Of a stretch of DNA of 64,000 bases, positions 56,165-64,000 are shown one piece after another. Position 1 is the first letter of the stretch. Each line of letters opens with the position of its first letter. Both the position numbers and the translations under genes were made by a program. Source of the DNA: an uncultured Cohaesibacter sp. (GTDB lineage Bacteria; Pseudomonadota; Alphaproteobacteria; Rhizobiales; Cohaesibacteraceae). The notes under the pieces are model-generated. The model saw only the letters and a list, made by a program, of their open reading frames with translations. It was not told where the DNA came from and searched no databases. The DNA lies in assembly GCF_963666525.1 (NCBI RefSeq), contig NZ_OY762905.1:2276001-2340000 (forward strand). Direction: 5' to 3'.

Positions 56165-57631
56165 ATGAAGAACAAAGTTCAGCTCATCACCTATGTCGAC
56201 CGGCTCACCGGAGGACGCTTTGCCGACCTCAAGACCATGATCGAAGGCCCGTTGTCGGGACTGTTCGGAACCGTGCATGCCCTGCCCTTTTTCGATCCCT
56301 ATGACGGCGCCGATGCGGGGTTTGACCCCAAGGACCACACCATGGTTGATCCCCGTCTTGGCAACTGGGATGATGTGCGCGCCCTCTCGACATCGATTGA
56401 CGTGATGGCCGATCTCATCGTCAACCATGTCTCGGCAGACGGCGTCGCCTTTCAGGATTTCCTCAAGAAGGGGGCACAGTCCGACTATGCGGACATGTTC
56501 CTGACCTATGCGTCGGTCTTTCCCGATGGTGCCACCGAGGCCGATCTCACCTCGATCTACCGCCCGCGGCCGGGGCTTCCGTTCAACCAGATGTCCTTCG
56601 GCGACGGCAGCAAGCATCTGATCTGGACGACCTTCACGCCCAAGCAGATCGACATCAACGTTCACAGCGAGAAGGGTGCAGCCTATCTCGACAGCATCCT
56701 GACGCGCTTTGCCGAAGCCGGCATTAGCTGCATCCGGCTTGATGCCGCCGGTTATGCCATCAAGAAGCCGGGCACCAGCTGCTTCATGATCCCGGAGACC
56801 TATGATTTTCTCGCCGAGCTGGCCCACAAGGCCAAGGCGCGCGGCATGGAAGTGCTGGTCGAGATTCACAGCTACTATCAGGACCAGATCGAAATTTCCA
56901 AAAAGGTCGACCGGGTCTACGACTTCGCCCTGCCGCCTCTGGTCATGCACGCCCTGTTCACAGCCGATGCAGCACCACTCGCCCGCTGGCTCGAAGTCAG
57001 CCCGCGCAACGCGCTGACGGTGCTCGACACCCATGACGGCATCGGTGTCATCGATGTGGGAGCTCATGCAGACGGCCGTCCGGGCCTTCTGGACCCCGAG
57101 GCAATCCATAATCTGGTGGAGACCATGCACGAGCGCTCAGGTGGCACCTCCCGTCAGGCAACTGGCGCCAGAGCCTCCAACCTCGACCTCTATCAGGTCA
57201 ACTCGACCTATTTCGATGCCATCGGACGGCGCGAGACCGACTATCTGATCGCCCGCGCCGTGCAGTTTTTCGCACCCGGCATCCCACAGGTCTATTACAT
57301 TGGCCTTCTGGGAGCCGAGAACGACATGGAGCTGCTCGCCGCCACCGACGTCGGCCGGGACATCAATCGGCATTACTACAAGAAGGGCGAAGTGGAAGCA
57401 GCGCTCGCAACACCGGTGGTATCGGCGCTCACAAAACTGATCCGCTTCCGAAACGAACATCCGGCCTTCAACGGGGCCTTTTCGATGGTCCAGCCTTCCC
57501 GTTCCGAGCTGGAGCTCATCTGGAAGAGCGAAGGTCAATGGGCCAAGCTGTCCGTGGACTTTGCAAAGATGACAGCGACCATTTCCCACACCGGCCCGGA
57601 AGGCGCCGCAAGCTTCGCCGTTCGCCCCTGA
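56165..57631 (+). CDS. Sucrose phosphorylase (GH13 subfamily 18)
   Basis: This enzyme splits sucrose with phosphate into alpha-glucose 1-phosphate and fructose. The 488-residue protein follows the Bifidobacterium-type enzyme closely over its whole length (start MKNKVQLITYVDRL, IYRPRPGLPF, YDFALPPL). Catalytic residues line up: nucleophile Asp193 (RLDAAGYA), acid/base Glu233 (VEIHSYYQDQ) and Asp291 (DTHDGIGVID). No signal peptide, so cytosolic. No sugar transporter, regulator or fructokinase is adjacent. ATG 56165 is preceded by CGGAGAGCC. A related specificity such as glucosylglycerate or sucrose 6-phosphate cannot be fully excluded. Confidence 0.87.
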   Translation: MKNKVQLITYVDRLTGGRFADLKTMIEGPLSGLFGTVHALPFFDPYDGADAGFDPKDHTMVDPRLGNWDDVRALSTSIDVMADLIVNHVSADGVAFQDFLKKGAQSDYADMFLTYASVFPDGATEADLTSIYRPRPGLPFNQMSFGDGSKHLIWTTFTPKQIDINVHSEKGAAYLDSILTRFAEAGISCIRLDAAGYAIKKPGTSCFMIPETYDFLAELAHKAKARGMEVLVEIHSYYQDQIEISKKVDRVYDFALPPLVMHALFTADAAPLARWLEVSPRNALTVLDTHDGIGVIDVGAHADGRPGLLDPEAIHNLVETMHERSGGTSRQATGARASNLDLYQVNSTYFDAIGRRETDYLIARAVQFFAPGIPQVYYIGLLGAENDMELLAATDVGRDINRHYYKKGEVEAALATPVVSALTKLIRFRNEHPAFNGAFSMVQPSRSELELIWKSEGQWAKLSVDFAKMTATISHTGPEGAASFAVRP

Positions 57632-57652
57632 ACAACCTTCCGCACCCTGCCA

Positions 57653-57684
57653 AAGTCTCACCGGCCAAAAGCCGGTTGAGACTT
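57653..57684 (+). other. Strong hairpin after the sucrose phosphorylase gene
   Basis: AAGTCTCACCGGC pairs with GCCGGTTGAGACTT (one bulged T) around a 5-nt loop. No T-tract follows, so it is either a weak terminator or an mRNA 3' stabiliser. Confidence 0.55.
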
Positions 57685-57721
57685 GCAATTGTTCAAATTT
57701 CAAGCATTTTTTAAGTAGTTG

Positions 57722-57767
57722 CCCAAAGTACAGGCAAAGTTGCCATGTATAGCGGTACAACTTTGGG
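57722..57767. promoter_or_regulatory. Nested inverted repeats upstream of the ATP-grasp operon
   Basis: CAAAGTTG (57735-57742) is inverted as CAACTTTG (57758-57765) across 15 bp, and the overlapping outer pair CCCAAAG/CTTTGGG lies at 57722-57728 and 57761-57767. The surrounding 400 bp (57632-58048) are AT-rich and hold no gene. This could be an operator or an RNA element; no known motif is assigned. Confidence 0.4.
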
Positions 57768-58048
57768 TGAAATTTAGGCTGGAAATGTTTCAAAGAGGTT
57801 GGAAGACCTCATTGAAACGGCATAACATGCTAAAAAGAAAGGCCCTTGCCCAATTTATGACGCTTGGTCCAAAAATTGCTTTTCTTAAGGCGTAAAAGTT
57901 CATTAGTACGTTTCAGGCTCAAAAGGACGGTTTTCCGCATCGGAACTGACTCAACAACAGCTTATAAGGCAGATAAGCCGCAGAGACAGATAGCTGCGGA
58001 AAAGCAGACAACGCGGGCAATTGAAGCGCCAACAAAAAGGTGCATCGC

Positions 58049-59518
58049 GTGAGTAACTACGATCCCTGCGCATTTTTTTGCGAAATGTCGAGCGAGATGT
58101 CCAGTCGCAGCCCAAAGCTGCAAGACATCTGGAAAAGGTTTGACGAAGCAGATTTTGAAAATCTCAAGGCCCGGTCAAAGGATGCCGACCTGGAGCTTTT
58201 CAATCTCGGTGTCACCTTCACGGTTTACAGCGACAAGGACGTGATCGACCGTGTTCTGCCCTTTGACATCATACCCAGGGTCCTGACGGCAAGCGAGTGG
58301 GACACCATCGACCGGGGCGTCATCCAGCGCGTCTCCGCGATCAATGCGTTTCTGCATGACATCTACAATGAACGCCACATCCTGAACGACGGCACCGTTC
58401 CGGCCGAGCTTGTCCTTGGCAATTCCAACTATCGTGACGTCATGGTCGGCTTCCAGCCCGCATGCGGGGTCTATACCCATATCTCAGGCACCGACATCAT
58501 CCGCGACGACAGCGGTCAGTTCCTCGTGCTGGAAGACAATGTGCGCTCACCCTCCGGTGTGTCCTATGTGGTCGAGAACCGGCATCTGATGGAACGCTCC
58601 TTCCCGGACCTTTTGGCCGACCTGAAGCTGCGCAAGGTATCGGACTATGGCACCAACCTCTTCTCCAAGCTGAGCGAAGTTGCCCCGAGCGGTTGCCTCG
58701 ACCGAGACGAACCGCAGGTGGTGGTCATGTCACCGGGCATGTTCAACTCGGCCTATTTCGAACATATATTCCTCGCCCGCGAAATGGGCGTGCCTGTTGT
58801 CGAGGGCAGTGACCTCTTCTGCGATGAAGACAGGGTCTACATGAAGACCATTGGCGGTCCGCGCCGGGTTGACGTCATCTATCGCCGCATCGACGATGCT
58901 TTCATCGACCCCGAGGCGTTCCGCCCCGATTCCATGCTCGGCGTGAAGGGGCTGGTCAACGCCATGCTGAAGGGCAACGTGACCATCGCCAATGCACTCG
59001 GCACCGGCGTCGCCGACGACAAGGCGGTCTATGCCTACATGCCGCGCATCATCAAATACTATCTCGACGAGGAACCGATCCTGGCCAACGTCGAGACCCA
59101 TATCTGCCGGGAAAAGGAATCCCTCCAGTACACGCTCGACCATCTGGACGAACTGGTGGTCAAGCCGGTTGGAGAATCCGGTGGCTACGGCATCACCATC
59201 GGCCCCAAGGCAACCAAGGCTCAGCTTGACGAAGCCCGCACGGCCCTCCTGGCCAACCCGAGCAACTTCATCGCCCAGCCGATGATCTCCCTTTCGGTCT
59301 GCCCGACACTGGGAGAAACCGGACTGGTGCCACGCCACGTCGACCTGCGCCCATTTGCCATCACCGGCAAGGGCACCTGGGTCCTGCCCGGCGGCCTCAC
59401 CCGCGTTGCGCTCAAGGAAGGCTCCCTGATTGTCAACTCCTCGCAAGGGGGTGGCACAAAGGATACCTGGGTGCTTGCCGAAGACCAATTCAATTCAAAT
59501 GACGGAGGCAACGCATGA
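58049..59518 (+). CDS. Circularly permuted ATP-grasp protein
   Basis: The 489-residue protein has the DUF404/DUF407 pair that forms a circularly permuted ATP-grasp ligase fold. Visible blocks are FNLGVTFTVY, GTDIIRDDSGQFLVLEDNVR and SPSGVSYVVENR, KPVGESGGYG (glycine loop) and RPFAITGKGTWVLPGGLTR. ATP-grasp enzymes join a carboxylate to an amine through an acyl phosphate; the substrates of this family are not established. The start is GTG 58049 (AAAAAGG upstream); GTG 58040 is possible. Its stop overlaps the next start (ATGA), so it is translationally coupled to the alpha-E gene. Confidence 0.88.
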   Translation: MSNYDPCAFFCEMSSEMSSRSPKLQDIWKRFDEADFENLKARSKDADLELFNLGVTFTVYSDKDVIDRVLPFDIIPRVLTASEWDTIDRGVIQRVSAINAFLHDIYNERHILNDGTVPAELVLGNSNYRDVMVGFQPACGVYTHISGTDIIRDDSGQFLVLEDNVRSPSGVSYVVENRHLMERSFPDLLADLKLRKVSDYGTNLFSKLSEVAPSGCLDRDEPQVVVMSPGMFNSAYFEHIFLAREMGVPVVEGSDLFCDEDRVYMKTIGGPRRVDVIYRRIDDAFIDPEAFRPDSMLGVKGLVNAMLKGNVTIANALGTGVADDKAVYAYMPRIIKYYLDEEPILANVETHICREKESLQYTLDHLDELVVKPVGESGGYGITIGPKATKAQLDEARTALLANPSNFIAQPMISLSVCPTLGETGLVPRHVDLRPFAITGKGTWVLPGGLTRVALKEGSLIVNSSQGGGTKDTWVLAEDQFNSNDGGNA

Positions 59519-60540
59519 GCATGCTGTTGAGTCGCTACGCCGAAGCCCTGTTCTGGTTCGCCCGCTATATCGAACGCTCCGCAAGTCTGGCGCGCATCCT
59601 CAATGTGCAGGCCGGCTTCTGGCAGGATCACTCCAATCAGGAAAACTGGGCCTCGATCCTGTCCCTCTATGTCGATACCGACCGCTTCACCGAGCGCCAT
59701 GGTCAGGTGACCGCTCAGAAGGTGGCCAAATTCTACATCACGGACCGTGAAAATCCGGGCTCCATCCTCTCCTGCCTGTGGGCAGCACGCGAGAATGCCC
59801 GTCTGCTGCGGCCGCTGATTTCCGTTTCCATGTGGTCCTATATCAACGTCTCCTACAACGAGATGAAGAGCCTCAGCGACCGCGATCTGGATGCGGCGCG
59901 CCTGTCGCGCACCTGTGAATCCATCGCCCGCACCTGCGACGCCATCATGGGCGTCACCGAAGGCACCTATTATCGCGATGCCGGCTGGCGCTTCTACCAG
60001 CTTGGATTGTGGATCGAGCGGGCCGACCAGACCAGCCGACTGCTCGATGTCAAGGTTGCCCAGGTGGCCAACTACAATGGCCTCGACCAGACCGAGACGG
60101 TGGCAGATTTGGAATTCTGGAAACTGCTGCTGCATTCCTTCGAAGCCTATCACGCCTTCCAGCGCAACAGACCGGGCCGAATGGATCCAAGGAAAGTCGC
60201 CAACTTCCTGATGTTCAACCAGAGCTTCCCACGCTCGCTCACTCACTGTATCGGCGAGATACAGGACATGCTCAACGACCTTTACATGGGCTATCAGCTG
60301 CGCCGCGTTGCCCACTGCTATGAAGAGGTCGAGATGCTGCAGTATGAGTTGGAGGCTGCCGCAAAGGATCAGCATCTGCATCTGCGCTTCCATGGCTTCA
60401 ATGACATGGTGCAAAACCGGCTGATGGAAATCACCAAACAGTTGGGGCAGTCATTCTTCGGTCATGCAGACTGGTCAAAAGAGGCAGAGGAATGCCAGAA
60501 CCAGACCAAGTCACAGACACAGTCCCAGACCTTGTCCTGA
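59515..60540 (+). CDS. Alpha-E domain protein
   Basis: The 341-residue, all-helical protein of the alpha-E family has characteristic stretches LLSRYAEALFWFARYIERSA, ARENARLLRPLIS, and DAGWRFYQLGLWIERADQTS then RLLDVK. The family nearly always travels with circularly permuted ATP-grasp and transglutaminase-like genes. Its biochemical role is unknown; a scaffold or catalytic partner of the ligase is inferred. It overlaps the preceding gene by 4 bp. The C-terminal tail is Gln/Ser/Thr-rich. Confidence 0.88.
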   Translation: MSMLLSRYAEALFWFARYIERSASLARILNVQAGFWQDHSNQENWASILSLYVDTDRFTERHGQVTAQKVAKFYITDRENPGSILSCLWAARENARLLRPLISVSMWSYINVSYNEMKSLSDRDLDAARLSRTCESIARTCDAIMGVTEGTYYRDAGWRFYQLGLWIERADQTSRLLDVKVAQVANYNGLDQTETVADLEFWKLLLHSFEAYHAFQRNRPGRMDPRKVANFLMFNQSFPRSLTHCIGEIQDMLNDLYMGYQLRRVAHCYEEVEMLQYELEAAAKDQHLHLRFHGFNDMVQNRLMEITKQLGQSFFGHADWSKEAEECQNQTKSQTQSQTLS

Positions 60541-60650
60541 CGCAGCACCCGAACCGGCACACCGAACCTTTTCATTCTGATCTTTTCCTGATCCGTCCAT
60601 GGGCAGATGTCCGAAAGGGATCCGGGGCTAGAAACAAAGGCACATAGTCT

Positions 60651-63600
60651 ATGTCCATTCATGCAGCTCTGACGCACAAGACCAAATATATCTATGACCG
60701 TCCCACCGGCATGGGTGCGCAAGTCATCCGCCTGCGACCAGCACCCCATACGCGCAACCAGATTCTCTCCTATTCCCTGAAGATCGAACCCGCCGAACAC
60801 TGGATCAACTGGCAGCAGGATCCGTTCGGCAACTATATGGCCCGCATCGTCTTTCCCGAAAAGATCCGGTCCTTTGCCGTGACCGTCGATCTGGTCACCG
60901 ACATGTCGGTTATAAATCCGTTCGACTTTTTCATCGAGGAAAGCGCCGAGCACTATCCCTTCCCCTATGCCGAAGGCGAAAAGAAGGATCTCGCCCCCTA
61001 TCTGGAAGTGGGCAAGAAGTCACCGCTCCTTGAGGCCCTGCTCAAGGAGATCGAACCGATCCACAAGGGCAAGAATATCAAGACCGTCGACCTTCTGGTG
61101 CAGGTCAACCACCTCATCGAGAGCAAGATCGATTATCTGATCCGCATGGAACCGGGCGTCCAGTCCCCCGAGGAGACGCTCACCAAATGCTCCGGTTCCT
61201 GCCGCGACAGCTCGTGGCTGCTGGTCCATGTCATGCGCCATCTGGGGCTTGCGGCCCGCTTCACCTCCGGCTATCTCATCCAGCTCAAGCCCGATGTGAA
61301 ACCCCTTGAAGGACCGGAAGGCACGGATCATGACTTCACCGACCTGCACGCCTGGACAGAGGTCTATATTCCCGGCGCCGGCTGGATCGGCCTCGACCCG
61401 ACCTCGGGCCTTCTGACCGGAGAAAGCCACATCCCGCTTGCCGCCACGCCGCACCCGATCTCGGCAGCGCCCATCACCGGAGCCCATGACAAGGCGGAAG
61501 TGGAATTCGAATTCGAGATGGACGTGCAGCGCATTTTCGAGCGTCCGCGCGTAACCAAGCCCTACACCGATGAACAGTGGAAGGCCATCAACACCCTTGG
61601 CGATGCGGTTGATCTCCGCCTCCAGGAAGGCGATGTCCGCCTGACCATGGGTGGCGAGCCGACCTTTGTGTCCATCGACGACTATGAGGGCGACGAGTGG
61701 AACACCGCCGCCGTCGGTCCTTCCAAGCGCTATTACGCGGAAAATCTCATTCGCCGCCTCCGCGACCGGTTCGCCCCCGGCGGCCTGTTGCATTTCGGCC
61801 AGGGCAAATGGTATCCGGGCGAACAGCTGCCCCGTTGGGCCTTCTCGCTCTACTGGCGGGCGGACGAGGAACCGCTCTGGGAAGACCCGGCTCTCATTGA
61901 TCAGGAGACACCGCAATCCCCGGCCGACGCCAAGATCGCCCAGCGCTTCATGATCAAACTGGCCGAAAAGCTCAAGATCGACCCCAAATGCGTGCTGACC
62001 GCCTATGAGGATCCAGCCCATTTCTCACTGGTCGAGCAGAAGCTGCCGGTCAACATCGATCCGTCCAACAACAAGATCGAGGACCCGGCCGAACGGGCAC
62101 GCATCATCAAGGTGTTTGACAAGGGCCTGAGCACCCCTGCAGGTTTCGTGCTGCCGGTTCAGGCATGGAACAGTCAGGCCTATGGCCGGTCGTGGATGTC
62201 CGAGGTCTGGAATTTCCGCCGCGACAAGTTGTTCCTCATCCCCGGCGACAGCCCGGTCGGCTTCCGCCTGCCGCTCGGCTCGCTGACCTATCTGCCACCG
62301 ACGCAGTTTCCGCATGTGGTGCCCATGGATCCCCATGCCGCCCATGCCGCTCTTCCGGCACGCGAAGCGCTGTTGCGCGATCGCCGCAAGCCCTTCACGC
62401 CGCGTGAGAAGCTGAAGAAAACCGATCCGGCCAAGCTGCTCGAAGCCCCTGAAGTACAGTGGCACCAGACCGAGCATCAGACCTTCATCCCGATGAATGA
62501 GGTGTCCGGCCACGTCCGCACAGCCCTTTCAGTCGAACCGCGGGACGGTCACCTCTGCATCTTCATGCCGCCGCTTCAAAACGCCGAAGACTATGCCGCC
62601 ATGGTCGCTGCCATCGAGGACGCAGCCAAGGACGTTGGTCAACCGGTACATATCGAAGGCTATGAACCGCCGTTCGATCCTCGCCTCAACGTCATCAAGG
62701 TCACGCCGGACCCAGGCGTCATTGAAGTCAACATCCAGCCGGCCTCGAGCTGGAAGGAAGCCAGCAAGATCACCCAGATCCTCTATGAAGAGGCCCGTCT
62801 GGCCCGCCTCGGCACCGAGAAATTCATGCTCGATGGCCGCCACACCGGCACCGGCGGTGGCAACCATATCGTGCTTGGCGGCGTTACTCCGTCGGACAGC
62901 CCGTTCCTCAGGCGCCCCGATCTGGTGGCAAGTCTTGTCACCTACTGGCAGAATCACCCGAGCCTTTCCTATCTCTTCTCGGGCACCTTCATCGGTCCGA
63001 CCTCTCAGGCCCCGCGTGTCGACGAAGGACGTCACGACAATCTCTACGAGCTGGAGATCGCACTCAAGCAGGTCCCGTTGCCCGGCGAAGGCTTCATTCC
63101 GAACTGGCAGGTCGACCGTCTGTTCCGAAACCTGCTCATCGACGTGACCGGCAACACCCACCGGGCGGAAATCTGCATCGACAAACTGTTCTCGCCCGAT
63201 GGCCCGACCGGACGCCTTGGCCTCATCGAGTTCCGCTCGTTTGAAATGCCGCCACATGCCCAGATGTCGCTGGCCCAGCAGCTGCTGCTGCGCGCCATCA
63301 TCGTCCGCATGTGGGAACGGCCCTATCGCAACAAGCTGGTCCGCTGGGGCACCCAGCTGCATGACCGCTTCATGCTGCCGCACTATGTCCGTGAGGACTT
63401 CCGCGATGTGCTGAAGGATCTGTCCCTGCACGGGCTGGAGCTCGACGAAGGCTGGTTCGCACCGCATTTCGAGTTCCGCTTTCCGCGCTATGGCGAGGTC
63501 AACTACGACGGTGTGCAGATCGAGCTGCGGCAGGCACTGGAGCCATGGAACGTTCTGGGGGAAGAAGGCGTCATCGGCGGCACGGCCCGCTATGTCGACA

Positions 63601-64000
63601 GCTCCCTCGAGCGTGTTCAGGTCAAGGTCAAGGGTCTCAATCCCGAACGCCACGTCCTGTCGGTCAACCAGGTGGCCATTCCGCTACACCAGACTGGACG
63701 TCAGGACGAGGCCGTGGCAGGCATCCGCTATCGCGCCTGGCAGCCGCCATCCTGTCTCCATCCGATGATCGGCGTGCATACGCCACTGACCTTCGATTTG
63801 ATGGACAAGTGGCACAAGCGCTCGCTGGGTGGTTGCCGCTATCATGTCGCCCACCCCGGTGGCCGTGGCTATGAGGTCTTCCCGGTCAACGCCTATGAGG
63901 CCGAAAGCCGCCGCCTGTCGCGCTTCGAGATGATGGGCCACACGCCGGGCTACGCCGACCCGGTCAAGTTGGAGGACAGCGCCGAATTCCCTTACACGCT
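60651..64000 (+). CDS. Transglutaminase-like/DUF2126 protein (3' end beyond window)
   Basis: The frame is open from ATG 60651 to the right edge (at least 1116 residues). The N-terminal bacterial transglutaminase domain (1-110) precedes the transglutaminase core with Cys184 (GSCRDSSWLL), His233 (DLHAWTEVY) and Asp249 (GLDPTSG). A large DUF2126 region fills the remainder (TMGGEPTFVSIDD, DGRHTGTGGGNH and LIEFRSFEMPPHAQMSLAQQ). It is probably a cysteine peptidase or amidase-type enzyme. It follows the alpha-E gene by 110 bp. The visible end (SAEFPYT) is close to where family members terminate. Confidence 0.9.
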   Translation, partial: MSIHAALTHKTKYIYDRPTGMGAQVIRLRPAPHTRNQILSYSLKIEPAEHWINWQQDPFGNYMARIVFPEKIRSFAVTVDLVTDMSVINPFDFFIEESAEHYPFPYAEGEKKDLAPYLEVGKKSPLLEALLKEIEPIHKGKNIKTVDLLVQVNHLIESKIDYLIRMEPGVQSPEETLTKCSGSCRDSSWLLVHVMRHLGLAARFTSGYLIQLKPDVKPLEGPEGTDHDFTDLHAWTEVYIPGAGWIGLDPTSGLLTGESHIPLAATPHPISAAPITGAHDKAEVEFEFEMDVQRIFERPRVTKPYTDEQWKAINTLGDAVDLRLQEGDVRLTMGGEPTFVSIDDYEGDEWNTAAVGPSKRYYAENLIRRLRDRFAPGGLLHFGQGKWYPGEQLPRWAFSLYWRADEEPLWEDPALIDQETPQSPADAKIAQRFMIKLAEKLKIDPKCVLTAYEDPAHFSLVEQKLPVNIDPSNNKIEDPAERARIIKVFDKGLSTPAGFVLPVQAWNSQAYGRSWMSEVWNFRRDKLFLIPGDSPVGFRLPLGSLTYLPPTQFPHVVPMDPHAAHAALPAREALLRDRRKPFTPREKLKKTDPAKLLEAPEVQWHQTEHQTFIPMNEVSGHVRTALSVEPRDGHLCIFMPPLQNAEDYAAMVAAIEDAAKDVGQPVHIEGYEPPFDPRLNVIKVTPDPGVIEVNIQPASSWKEASKITQILYEEARLARLGTEKFMLDGRHTGTGGGNHIVLGGVTPSDSPFLRRPDLVASLVTYWQNHPSLSYLFSGTFIGPTSQAPRVDEGRHDNLYELEIALKQVPLPGEGFIPNWQVDRLFRNLLIDVTGNTHRAEICIDKLFSPDGPTGRLGLIEFRSFEMPPHAQMSLAQQLLLRAIIVRMWERPYRNKLVRWGTQLHDRFMLPHYVREDFRDVLKDLSLHGLELDEGWFAPHFEFRFPRYGEVNYDGVQIELRQALEPWNVLGEEGVIGGTARYVDSSLERVQVKVKGLNPERHVLSVNQVAIPLHQTGRQDEAVAGIRYRAWQPPSCLHPMIGVHTPLTFDLMDKWHKRSLGGCRYHVAHPGGRGYEVFPVNAYEAESRRLSRFEMMGHTPGYADPVKLEDSAEFPYT

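Overview
The window is a compact, GC-rich, gene-dense piece of an alphaproteobacterial chromosome. Gene content and order fit the Rhizobiales/Hyphomicrobiales: ftsK-lolA-xth, rsmB-heparinase-purH, ialB-rlmN, dapF-mtaB-ftsY-yciB and ccmABCDG. I infer a marine or soil chemoheterotroph of that order and cannot name the genus from sequence alone. I found no tRNA, rRNA, CRISPR array, insertion sequence or prophage.

Layout. 1-7.4 kb: tail of ftsK, lolA, exonuclease III, rsmB, a heparinase-like protein and purH. 7.5-12.8 kb: accessory genes, including a small secreted protein with FIVDYV repeats, a DUF1232 membrane protein, a quinone oxidoreductase, a secreted peptidoglycan-binding-like protein, a TrmH-type methyltransferase and an IalB-like protein. 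13-24 kb: rlmN, a LysR regulator, two small unknown genes, a PAP2 phosphatase, argG, fucU, a DUF1643 protein, a LuxR-type regulator and typA. 24-29 kb: htpX with a divergent DUF1674 (SdhAF4-like) gene, an aldo/keto reductase, a small EamA protein, a DUF1989 protein and an acetyltransferase. 29-36 kb: aconitase B, divergent from the cytochrome c maturation operon ccmABCDG. 36-43 kb: the leftward dapF-mtaB-ftsY-yciB operon and htpG. 43-53 kb: a DUF2794 protein, a BI-1 membrane protein, a YbbAP-type ABC exporter divergent from a TesA-like esterase, a Tas-type reductase, thpR, a periplasmic helical protein and a low-molecular-weight phosphatase. 53-64 kb: a PAS histidine kinase with its response regulator, a sucrose phosphorylase, and an operon of circularly permuted ATP-grasp, alpha-E and transglutaminase/DUF2126 proteins that runs off the right edge.

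Most genes are housekeeping: translation and RNA modification, purine, arginine and lysine biosynthesis, cytochrome c assembly and membrane protein targeting. The best leads for new biology are the ATP-grasp/alpha-E/transglutaminase operon (a recognised but biochemically unassigned system), the FIVDYV repeat protein, the response regulator with an orphan output domain, an internally shortened P-loop kinase beside ccmG, aconitase B at the acn-ccm locus, and a structured transcript candidate with its own terminator upstream of htpG.
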